From: Methanomicrobiales archaeon | GTDB taxonomy: Archaea > Halobacteriota > Methanomicrobia > Methanomicrobiales > JACTUA01 | Assembly (NCBI GenBank): GCA_028678905.1 | Contig: JAJRCO010000104.1 | Span: forward strand, 1-5,043 | DNA: 5,043 bases | Direction: 5' to 3' | In this document: in pieces, positions 1-5,043 of the stretch | How the letters are laid out: each line of letters starts with the position of its first letter | Position numbering within the stretch: the first letter of the stretch is position 1 | Program-made: the position numbers and the translations under genes | The notes under the pieces: model-generated | Database searches by the model: none | Seen by the model: the letters and a program-made list of their open reading frames with translations, nothing else | What the model was told of the DNA's origin: nothing

Positions 1-576
1 GTATTGGCGAAGGGCGAGGTAGGTGGCAAGGCGTGCCCGTTTCGTCCTCTGGTTCACCAGTTCGTCGAGCATCTGTCTCTGATACGGTACTTCCCGTTTC
101 ATCTCGGTAATTTGCTGGGGATTGAGTTTCGTATTCAGAGAGGCCTCGATCTCCTCTTTGGTGATATCCACCACCAGAAAGCGGGAGGGATCGATCCCCG
201 AGAGCAGGGGCATTCCATGGTAAAACAGGTTTGTATCAAGCCCGAACAGGATGCCTTTCTTCATTCCGGTAAACGCCTTCACCCATTCCTGAAATTCCTC
301 CCAGTTGGTGTACTGCACGATTCCCGCGTTGAGCAGGCAGGAGAACAGGTCATCGAAGTCCGGCAGTTCTTTCCGGGTGGTTTCCCCGAAAGTCTCCTTC
401 GCGGCGTCCAGCTGTTCCCGGGTGGACTGAAGGGAGAAGCGGTACTGCTCCCCGCTGGCCCGAACCGTAAGGAGGGGGAATCCGTAGAGGGGATAGGAAA
501 GGGTGATACTCGGTCCCAGGATATTCACCAGGATCTGGAGTTCGTCTTCCCGGCACCTCGTCTCGTCCCGGGCCAT
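1..576 (-). CDS. PIN-like nuclease candidate, C-terminal part beyond the window edge
   Basis: The reading frame is open from the ATG at 576 to the edge, giving 192 residues of a longer protein. The start is well placed: its ATG follows the upstream TAG stop with no base between, so translation is probably coupled. A GGGGG run at 587-583 may act as a weak ribosome site. Residues 1-108 form an N-terminal region I do not recognise, soluble and with no signal peptide. Residues 109-117 read ILFGLDTNL, which resembles the first strand and catalytic aspartate (D114) of PIN-domain RNases. The segment VVDITKEEIEASL at 135-147 could supply the second acidic residue (E141, E142 or E144). The remaining PIN acidic residues would lie off the window. 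PIN domains are metal-dependent ribonucleases, often toxins or rRNA-processing enzymes. The PIN assignment rests on short motifs and is moderate; that this is a real gene is much surer, given the coupling and sensible protein composition. Confidence 0.6.
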   Translation of the reverse strand, partial: MARDETRCREDELQILVNILGPSITLSYPLYGFPLLTVRASGEQYRFSLQSTREQLDAAKETFGETTRKELPDFDDLFSCLLNAGIVQYTNWEEFQEWVKAFTGMKKGILFGLDTNLFYHGMPLLSGIDPSRFLVVDITKEEIEASLNTKLNPQQITEMKREVPYQRQMLDELVNQRTKRARLATYLALRQY

Positions 577-1071
577 CTACATCCCCCGCTCACAGGCAAC
601 GATGGCCTCCTTGAAGTCCTTGAGATCCTGGATCAGGAGGGGGATCATCATGTAGGGCTTGTCTGCGTCCTCGACAGACGAGATGGCCAGGTAGTAGACG
701 TGATCCAGGTCATCCCGGGAAGAGAGGAGGGCCCCGGTGATCAGTGCCTTCCGTCCCGGGGTGATATCCAGGGCCACCTGGAACCCTCTTGCCTTTAAAT
801 CGTGGACCGTCTTCGGTATCTTCTGGCAGGCGTCCTGGATATTCGATGAGGCGAGCATCTCCACATGGATCTCTGGTTGTACATCGTATGCCTCAGAGAT
901 GAGGGCAAGTCCCTTTTTTACGGTCTCGACCTGGTCGCGAAAGATCTCTTCACTGAAAACGTAGATCACGGTCGGCCGGAGGGAGGTTCCTCGCAGGACG
1001 GCGTAGTAGCTGTTCAGGAGCGCCCAGGTATAGCGCCCCATGATGGTGAGGTACGCGGTTTCAGAGCCCAT
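577..1071 (-). CDS. Small CARF-like Rossmann-fold protein (possible ligand sensor)
   Basis: This 164-residue protein has alternating hydrophobic strands and helices, as in a Rossmann-like fold. The strands are about 6-11 (AYLTIM), 34-39 (TVIYVF), 66-72, 97-103 (FQVALDI) and 124-130 (HVYYLAI). After the fourth comes DITPGRKALITGALL (102-116). Its position and shape match the ligand-binding loop of CARF domains, which carry forms such as DxTHG or TGGTK followed by a helix. CARF domains bind cyclic oligoadenylates or related nucleotides and usually control a fused nuclease or HTH. Here no fused effector, signal peptide or membrane segment is seen, so any effector would act in trans. The ATG at 1071 is chosen because GGAGG lies at 1080-1076 with a 4-base spacer. 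It overlaps the upstream nuclease gene by 11 bases and its stop abuts the next ATG, so all three are probably co-translated. The CARF assignment is by motif and strand order only; another Rossmann-type family remains possible. Confidence 0.72.
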   Translation of the reverse strand: MGSETAYLTIMGRYTWALLNSYYAVLRGTSLRPTVIYVFSEEIFRDQVETVKKGLALISEAYDVQPEIHVEMLASSNIQDACQKIPKTVHDLKARGFQVALDITPGRKALITGALLSSRDDLDHVYYLAISSVEDADKPYMMIPLLIQDLKDFKEAIVACERGM

Positions 1072-2608
1072 ACCGCCTCCCCTCTTCCACTAGGAGCACA
1101 TTCTCGTACCGCTCGGTGAACCACTGGGGATTCTCGGTATGGACCGGGACAATGACATCGGGACTGACCCGATCGATCACCCACTGGATATCCGCCCCTG
1201 CGGCATGCCCGGAGGCATGGTAGTGCTTCTCCATCACCGGGATCATCTCTCCCTGCTCGTCGGCCTTGACGGTGAACCCGCAGGGCGTGATGGTGAAGAA
1301 AGCGAGCCATTCCCCCAACCGCCGGAAGTCGATCTCCATCTCCTCGTTGAAGGGCTCGCACGAAGAATAGAGGTAGCGTCCTCCCCGGGGTTTGATGTCC
1401 AGCAGGTGGTTCATGTCATAGAACGAAAAACAGAGGATGAATCGCCCTGGATCCTTTCGGATCTCCTCCGGGGTCACATACTGGCTCCCGGCGATATGCT
1501 GAACCACCTCGACCTCCCACTTCCGGGTCTGGTGATTCACGATCTCGTCGTACACCCGCACTCCCCTCCAGCGTTCCACCCCATCCACCGTCCAGAGGGC
1601 GTGGAGCTGGTAGAGATCTTTGGCCGTCACCACCAGCTCCCGTCCGGTTTTTTGTGCGATCTCCCGGAATCCCTCCAGTCTCTCGAAGTTCCGTGCCGAG
1701 AAGTCCGCGATCACCAAGTCCTCTGCCCCCTCCACCGCCACCCGGGATGTCTCACGGACCGAGTCCTCGGTGATCCGCGGTCCATCCGGCACGATGTCCA
1801 CTACCCGGGTGCCCTCGATGACCAGCACGGAGGCGTCTTTTGCCCGTTCGACAAACTCACGGGTCTTCTGCTCCTGCTTCCCGTGCAGGCGGAAATCTCC
1901 GGTGTAGGCGAGGGTCGTATCGCCTTCGATGAGGTAGCCGCACGCCCCGAAGATGGAATGATCGACCTCAAAGGCAGAGACCTCGAAGGGAGAGCACACC
2001 TCACCCATCTGCCCGCAGGAACCGGGCTCCAGTTTTTTCTTTACGGTCTGCCCCGGTCTCTGGGAGAGAAACTCCAGAAAATGTTCCGTTGGTTTCGACG
2101 TGCAGACAAGATGTCTCCCAAGATACTTCTGTTTGTCCGATTCGAGGTACAGGGGATCGTCGGCCTTCGGTCTCCGTAAGGACGTGTAAGCGATATCGCC
2201 TTCGGTCCCCGATTTTCCCGTGTCCTGGTACCCCTTCAGGATGGCAAAACTCATCGGGGTGGCAACGATGGGAACACCGGTCTCGAGCAATCCGACGTTA
2301 CCACAGTGATCGAGGTGGGCGTGGGAGAGATATACCGCTGCGACAGGGAGTCTTGGATAGGAGGCAAGACTCACATCGGAAGGAACAAGGTCCGGACGAT
2401 AAATTTTGAGGCGGGGGATCAGGTTGAGGTGTAGGAGGTCGTGGATGCCCCGGGTGGCACGGTTCTTTAAGAATTCCTCGTAAAATTTAGCATATTTACC
2501 GAAATTTTTTCCAAAATCGAGGAAAATACCGTTTTTTTCGTTATCGAGATAGATTTTATTGCCACCGATGCACCGTGCACCGTCGAAAATAGTGAGACCC
2601 AGAGACAT
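1061..2608 (-). CDS. Beta-CASP metallo-beta-lactamase ribonuclease (RNase J/CPSF-like)
   Basis: This 515-residue protein carries every catalytic motif of the beta-CASP metallo-beta-lactamase nucleases, which cut or trim RNA with two zinc ions. Motif 2 is SHAHLDHCG (H96, H98, D100, H101), motif 3 is DHSIFGA (H217) and motif 4 is TGDF (D238). The beta-CASP motifs are A in IEGT (E265), B in HASGHA (H468) and C in PVHTE (H490). No KH domains precede the core, so it is not the archaeal termination factor aCPSF1. It is most like RNase J-type exo/endonucleases, but motifs 2 and 3 are 116 residues apart, about fifty more than in bacterial RNase J1. There is also an extra helical stretch at about 38-75. 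It has no signal peptide and should be cytoplasmic. The ATG at 2608 fits the conserved fold start (LTIFDGARCIGGNK) but has no clear ribosome site. It leads a three-gene unit with the CARF-like and PIN-like genes. The nuclease class is sure; the RNA target is unknown. Confidence 0.92.
   Translation of the reverse strand: MSLGLTIFDGARCIGGNKIYLDNEKNGIFLDFGKNFGKYAKFYEEFLKNRATRGIHDLLHLNLIPRLKIYRPDLVPSDVSLASYPRLPVAAVYLSHAHLDHCGNVGLLETGVPIVATPMSFAILKGYQDTGKSGTEGDIAYTSLRRPKADDPLYLESDKQKYLGRHLVCTSKPTEHFLEFLSQRPGQTVKKKLEPGSCGQMGEVCSPFEVSAFEVDHSIFGACGYLIEGDTTLAYTGDFRLHGKQEQKTREFVERAKDASVLVIEGTRVVDIVPDGPRITEDSVRETSRVAVEGAEDLVIADFSARNFERLEGFREIAQKTGRELVVTAKDLYQLHALWTVDGVERWRGVRVYDEIVNHQTRKWEVEVVQHIAGSQYVTPEEIRKDPGRFILCFSFYDMNHLLDIKPRGGRYLYSSCEPFNEEMEIDFRRLGEWLAFFTITPCGFTVKADEQGEMIPVMEKHYHASGHAAGADIQWVIDRVSPDVIVPVHTENPQWFTERYENVLLVEEGRRYGL
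1076..1080 (-). promoter_or_regulatory. Ribosome binding site of the CARF-like gene
   Basis: GGAGG lies 4 bases upstream of the ATG at 1071, inside the last codons of the upstream nuclease gene. It supports this start over the internal ATG at residue 11, which has no comparable site. Confidence 0.6.
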
Positions 2609-2619
2609 AATGGTTACTT

Positions 2620-2648
2620 CTATCGGGATACATTAACATTACCGATAG
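2620..2648. promoter_or_regulatory. Operator-like inverted repeat upstream of the nuclease module
   Basis: Perfect 7-base arms, CTATCGG at 2620-2626 and CCGATAG at 2642-2648, flank a 15-base spacer. On the minus strand the spacer contains TAATGT twice in tandem (2641-2630). The element ends 11 bases before the start codon at 2608. It could be a binding site for a dimeric regulator. The AT-rich spacer could also be the TATA element of a leaderless transcript, since its centre near 2634 is about 26 bases from the ATG, and that gene lacks a clear ribosome site. As RNA it would be only a short stem with a large loop. The symmetry is seen directly; the role is inferred. Confidence 0.45.
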
Positions 2649-2704
2649 GTAATCAGACCAGTCAGATCAACACCCAGCCATCCCAATTCTTGGCCGAAGA
2701 GAGC

Positions 2705-2715
2705 TATAAAATTTT
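2705..2715 (-). promoter_or_regulatory. Possible TATA element for the nuclease module
   Basis: On the minus strand this reads AAAATTTTATA, an archaeal TATA-like stretch. With usual spacing, transcription would begin near 2682 and leave a leader of about 70 bases that contains the inverted repeat. The whole region is AT-rich, so chance occurrence is likely, and the spacer of the inverted repeat is a rival TATA site. Confidence 0.3.
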
Positions 2716-2725
2716 AATCGTTTGT

Positions 2726-2743
2726 AAAAAATTGTTAAAAAGT
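2726..2743 (-). terminator. T-tract terminator of the phosphate operon
   Basis: Read on the minus strand there are two T runs, five at 2741-2737 and six at 2731-2726, within an AT-rich stretch about 55-70 bases after the DUF47 stop codon. No GC-rich hairpin precedes them. Archaeal RNA polymerase commonly terminates at such T tracts alone, so this is a plausible end for the pst-phoU transcript. Confidence 0.45.
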
Positions 2744-2795
2744 TCAATCGAATAACCATCTTTTAATGTATTTGAGGACACGGGACTCTCTCATA

Positions 2796-3425
2796 TCATG
2801 CGTGACGGATAGCGATGTCTGAGAGAATATTCGCTACATCCTCACATTTATCCGTCGCAATTTCAAGCCAGTCGTAAATGTCTTTATATTTTACGATCGT
2901 AATGCAATCGTGTCCTTTGAATAAATCTGTCAGGGCACGAGCCAGAACGTCATCGGCGATATTTTCCAATCTGTTCACCTCGATACAGCGTTTTTCTACG
3001 TAGTGAGGATCTGTCATCACACGGATGTGCATCACCGCTTCGACCAGTTCTTGAACGGAAAGCTGGATGATTCTTGCCAATTCCTTCAGGTAGGCGTCTG
3101 ACTCTGTTATTCCATAGTACTGCATTTTCCGGGTCGATCCATCGATATAATCAAGGATATCATCAAGTGCGGAGGTAAGGCGGCTGATCTCGCCAGGAGG
3201 GAGAGGAGTGATAATGGCGATATTGAGCTGCTCGTATATCGTATGTGCGATGGTATCTCCTTCGTGTTCGATATCCTTGATCGTACGAGCAGCCGTTTCG
3301 AGCCGGGTGAACTCTCCAGTCAGGGTAACGAGCTCATCCGCACCCTTCTTGACGGTTTTGGCAAGGGTTTCGATCTGGTCATAAAAAGCAACTCGGGAGG
3401 GAAATATCCGATCCTTAATGCCCAT
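2796..3425 (-). CDS. DUF47 family protein (PhoU-like phosphate transport regulator)
   Basis: This 209-residue, helix-rich soluble protein has the usual length and motifs of the DUF47 (Pit accessory, PhoU-related) family. Visible marks are IEHEGDTIAH (52-61), LDDILDYID (87-95), NRLENIADDV (151-160) and TDKCEDVANIL (191-201). These acidic ExxxD-type repeats are metal-binding in PhoU-like helical bundles. Members often sit beside the low-affinity Pit phosphate transporter and are thought to modulate it. Here the gene instead follows phoU in a pst operon, 12 bases after its stop, and no pit gene is in view. The ATG at 3425 is supported by GGAGG at 3436-3432 with a 6-base spacer. It seems to be the last gene of the transcript, followed by T tracts. 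Family membership is confident; whether it acts on Pst, on a Pit transporter elsewhere, or in signalling is not decided by the sequence. Confidence 0.9.
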   Translation of the reverse strand: MGIKDRIFPSRVAFYDQIETLAKTVKKGADELVTLTGEFTRLETAARTIKDIEHEGDTIAHTIYEQLNIAIITPLPPGEISRLTSALDDILDYIDGSTRKMQYYGITESDAYLKELARIIQLSVQELVEAVMHIRVMTDPHYVEKRCIEVNRLENIADDVLARALTDLFKGHDCITIVKYKDIYDWLEIATDKCEDVANILSDIAIRHA

Positions 3426-3437
3426 CTTCTTCCTCCA

Positions 3438-4088
3438 TCATTTAAATTCGACCCGTTTCCCAGTAACCATGTAGTGAACCTTTTCTGCTATCTTACAGGC
3501 ATGGTCCCCGCACCGTTCCAGATACCGGGCAACCATTATGTAATTCGTGCATTGGGGAATGTTGGCAGGATCCTCCATCATATAGGTAATACACTCCCTC
3601 AGGATGGAATACCGAAGAGTATCCACCGCATTATCCCTTTTACTAATACTCTGCAGTACGGTCACATCCTCCTTCTCAAAGGCAGTAAGTGCATCTTCCA
3701 GCATTCCCAGGACCAGGTCTGCCATATGAGGGATACTCGACAGATTCGCAAGGGACGGTTTTGTGGAGAGCTCCTGTTCCACCACCGCGATATCTTTTCC
3801 GTACCGGCCTATTCGGTAGAAGTACGTGTTTAGCTTCAACGACGTGGCAATGATACGCATATCTTTGGCCATAGGTTGATAGAGCGAGATAAGCCTGAGG
3901 CATTTCTGCTCAATGTCGTTATCATAATCGGAAATGGTTTTTTTATTCGCTATTACCCAGTCTGCCAGCGAGGAATCCTGACGTATTAATGCCTCCACGG
4001 ATTGTTTCAGCATATCCCGCGCCAGAGATCCCATGCGCAGTACATCCTGTTTCAAGATCTCCATCTCTGTGTGAAATTTTTCCACCAT
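3438..4088 (-). CDS. phoU: Phosphate transport regulator PhoU
   Basis: PhoU is a cytoplasmic double three-helix bundle that links the Pst transporter to control of phosphate uptake. From the ATG at 4088 the protein has 216 residues, close to the family norm. The N-terminus (FHTEMEILKQDVLRMGSLA) and the QPMAKDMRIIATSLKL segment are typical of PhoU. The second-half signature YLERCGDHACKIAE (189-202) keeps its acidic metal ligands. In the first half the matching site reads YFYRIGRYGKDIA (89-101) and lacks the E and D of the usual ERIGD. A TTG at 4103 in the same frame could add five residues, but the ATG is preferred because AGGTGG lies at 4097-4092 just before it and overlaps the PstB stop. It follows pstB by 7 bases and precedes the DUF47 gene by 12, so the genes are one operon. 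Confidence 0.93.
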   Translation of the reverse strand: MVEKFHTEMEILKQDVLRMGSLARDMLKQSVEALIRQDSSLADWVIANKKTISDYDNDIEQKCLRLISLYQPMAKDMRIIATSLKLNTYFYRIGRYGKDIAVVEQELSTKPSLANLSSIPHMADLVLGMLEDALTAFEKEDVTVLQSISKRDNAVDTLRYSILRECITYMMEDPANIPQCTNYIMVARYLERCGDHACKIAEKVHYMVTGKRVEFK

Positions 4089-4095
4089 ATGCCAC

Positions 4096-4860
4096 CTACC
4101 CAAATCTCCCGGTGATGTAATTTTCTGTCAGCTTCTCTTTCGGATGCTCAAAGATGCGGCCTGTTTCATCAAACTCTACCAATTTTCCCAGATACATGAA
4201 CCCGGTATAATCACTCACTCTTGCTGCCTGCTGCATATTGTGGGTGACAATGATGACCGTGTACCGTTGCGCTAGTTCCTCGATCAGATCTTCAATCTTT
4301 GCTGTCGCGATGGGATCAAGAGCAGAGCAGGGCTCATCCATAAGGATAACTTCGGGCTCCACCGCCAGGCATCGGGCGATACAGAGTCTCTGCTGCTGCC
4401 CTCCGGAAAGGGAGAGGGCAGGATCGTGTAACCGTTCTTTCACTTCCTCCCAGAGAGCGGCACTCCGGAGGCTTTTTTCAACAAGATAATGGAGGGTAGC
4501 TCTATCTTTTACACCATGAATGCGAGGGCCGTAGGCAACATTTTCGAAGATACTTTTGGGGAAGGGATTGGGTTTCTGGAATACCATCCCCACCTTCTCC
4601 CGGATGTTATACGCATCGACATCCTGACCATAAATATCACTCCCGTTTAACAGGATTGTACCTTCAATGCGGCAGGAATCGATGAGGTCATTCATGCGGT
4701 TAAAACACCGTATAAGCGTGGACTTCCCACATCCTGATGGACCTATCAGTGCAATAATTTTGTTCCGCGGAATGGTCACGGTCACATCTTTGAGTGCCTG
4801 TTTTGGACCGTACCACAGGCTTAGATTTTTAATTTCAAACACGGTTGTCATATCAGTCAA
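4096..4860 (-). CDS. pstB: Phosphate ABC transporter ATP-binding protein PstB
   Basis: PstB is the ATPase that drives the high-affinity phosphate importer PstSCAB at the inner face of the membrane. All ABC motifs are intact in the 254 residues: Walker A GPSGCGKST (40-48), Q-loop Q95 in VFQKPNPFPKSI, signature LSGGQQQR (151-158), Walker B ILMDEP (172-177), D-loop SALD (179-182) and H-loop H207. The NPFPKSIFENVAYGPRIHG stretch (98-116) and the spacing between motifs are typical of PstB rather than other ABC ATPases. Two starts are possible, TTG at 4860 and ATG at 4851 (251 residues). GGAGG at 4874-4870 lies 9 bases from the TTG and 18 from the ATG, which favours the TTG. The gene begins 3 bases after the pstA stop and is followed by phoU. 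Confidence 0.97.
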   Translation of the reverse strand: MTDMTTVFEIKNLSLWYGPKQALKDVTVTIPRNKIIALIGPSGCGKSTLIRCFNRMNDLIDSCRIEGTILLNGSDIYGQDVDAYNIREKVGMVFQKPNPFPKSIFENVAYGPRIHGVKDRATLHYLVEKSLRSAALWEEVKERLHDPALSLSGGQQQRLCIARCLAVEPEVILMDEPCSALDPIATAKIEDLIEELAQRYTVIIVTHNMQQAARVSDYTGFMYLGKLVEFDETGRIFEHPKEKLTENYITGRFG

Positions 4861-4863
4861 AGT

Positions 4864-5043
4864 TTAGACCCTCCCGCCCGCTTGGTACCGATGTCGCAGG
4901 AAAATAGCAAGGAGGTAAAAGGAGAGGACGGTGAGTAAGAGCACGAGCGCTGTACCAAATTTGTTGCCTGCTGCACCGGGCACCGTGGTGGTCAGGATAA
5001 AGAGATGGTAGGGAAGGGCCATCACCGGATCGAACAGGGAAGA
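4864..5043 (-). CDS. pstA: Phosphate ABC transporter permease PstA, C-terminal fragment
   Basis: Only the last 59 residues are inside the window; the rest lies beyond base 5043. The frame reads FDPVMALPYHLFILTTTV, then GNKFGTALVLLLTVLSFYLLAIFLRHRY, and stops at TAA 4866-4864. This matches the end of PstA: the LPYH motif after the last cytoplasmic loop, then a final membrane helix (about residues 29-48 of the fragment) and a short basic tail. PstA pairs with PstC to form the membrane channel for phosphate. Its position directly before pstB is the standard pst order. The fragment is cut by the window edge, not visibly broken. Confidence 0.9.
   Translation of the reverse strand, partial: SSLFDPVMALPYHLFILTTTVPGAAGNKFGTALVLLLTVLSFYLLAIFLRHRYQAGGRV
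4870..4874 (-). promoter_or_regulatory. Ribosome binding site of pstB, favouring a TTG start
   Basis: GGAGG sits inside the last codons of pstA, 9 bases upstream of TTG at 4860 and 18 bases upstream of the in-frame ATG at 4851. The spacing supports initiation at the TTG. Confidence 0.5.

Noticed and set aside
4..798. Long plus-strand open frame of 264 codons
   Set aside because: It lies antisense to two minus-strand genes that have coupled starts, ribosome sites and recognisable motifs. Its protein is rich in G, P, H and R with no family features, as expected of a shadow frame in GC-rich DNA.
1139..2179. Long plus-strand open frame of 346 codons
   Set aside because: It is entirely antisense to the beta-CASP nuclease, whose catalytic motifs are complete. 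The product has shadow-like composition (many H, P, R, G).
1..2608. CRISPR array or cas genes near the CARF-like gene
   Set aside because: No regularly spaced direct repeats and no Cas10, Cas7-like or other cas gene are visible in the window; a link to CRISPR would have to come from elsewhere in the genome.
2620..2648. Inverted repeat as an intrinsic hairpin terminator
   Set aside because: The loop is 15 bases, no T run follows on the minus strand, and it lies immediately before a start codon. An operator or promoter role fits better.
2667..2759. 30-codon minus-strand frame in the intergenic region
   Set aside because: It has no ribosome site, spans the T tracts and the possible TATA element, and encodes no recognisable peptide.
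3243..3833. Plus-strand open frame of 196 codons across phoU and the DUF47 gene
   Set aside because: It runs antisense to two conserved phosphate-regulation genes and across their junction; no motif supports it.

Overview
The window reads as a piece of an archaeal chromosome, most likely a euryarchaeal methanogen of the Methanomicrobia type. The reasons are T-tract termination without a hairpin, strong GGAGG/AGGTG ribosome sites, a DUF47 protein beside PhoU, and a metallo-beta-lactamase of a type I associate with methanogens. The species cannot be named from sequence alone, and a bacterial origin is not formally excluded. All supported genes lie on the minus strand, so transcription runs from high to low coordinates. 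No RNA gene, transposon or CRISPR array is visible, and no gene-free stretch exceeds 300 bases.

Right half (5043 to 2796): the tail of a high-affinity phosphate uptake operon. In transcription order it holds the C-terminal end of the permease PstA, the ATPase PstB, the regulator PhoU and a DUF47 (PhoU-like) protein, with gaps of 12 bases or less. It appears to end in a double T tract near 2741-2726.

Middle (2795 to 2609): a 187-base AT-rich intergenic region. It holds the T-tract terminator, a possible TATA element, and a 29-base operator-like element (7-base inverted arms CTATCGG/CCGATAG around two tandem copies of TAATGT) just upstream of the next start codon.

Left half (2608 to 1, running off the edge): a tightly coupled three-gene unit that is the most interesting part. 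Gene 1 is a 515-residue beta-CASP metallo-beta-lactamase, RNase J/CPSF-like with all catalytic motifs present. Gene 2 overlaps it by 11 bases and encodes a 164-residue protein resembling a stand-alone CARF (ligand-sensing Rossmann) domain with a DITPGRK motif. Gene 3 starts on the base after the stop of gene 2 and encodes a protein whose visible 192 residues contain a PIN-nuclease-like LDTN motif behind an N-terminal extension of about 110 residues. Two predicted RNases with a small possible nucleotide sensor between them suggest a signal-controlled RNA-degrading module. It could serve in stress, defence or RNA quality control, but that function is inference.
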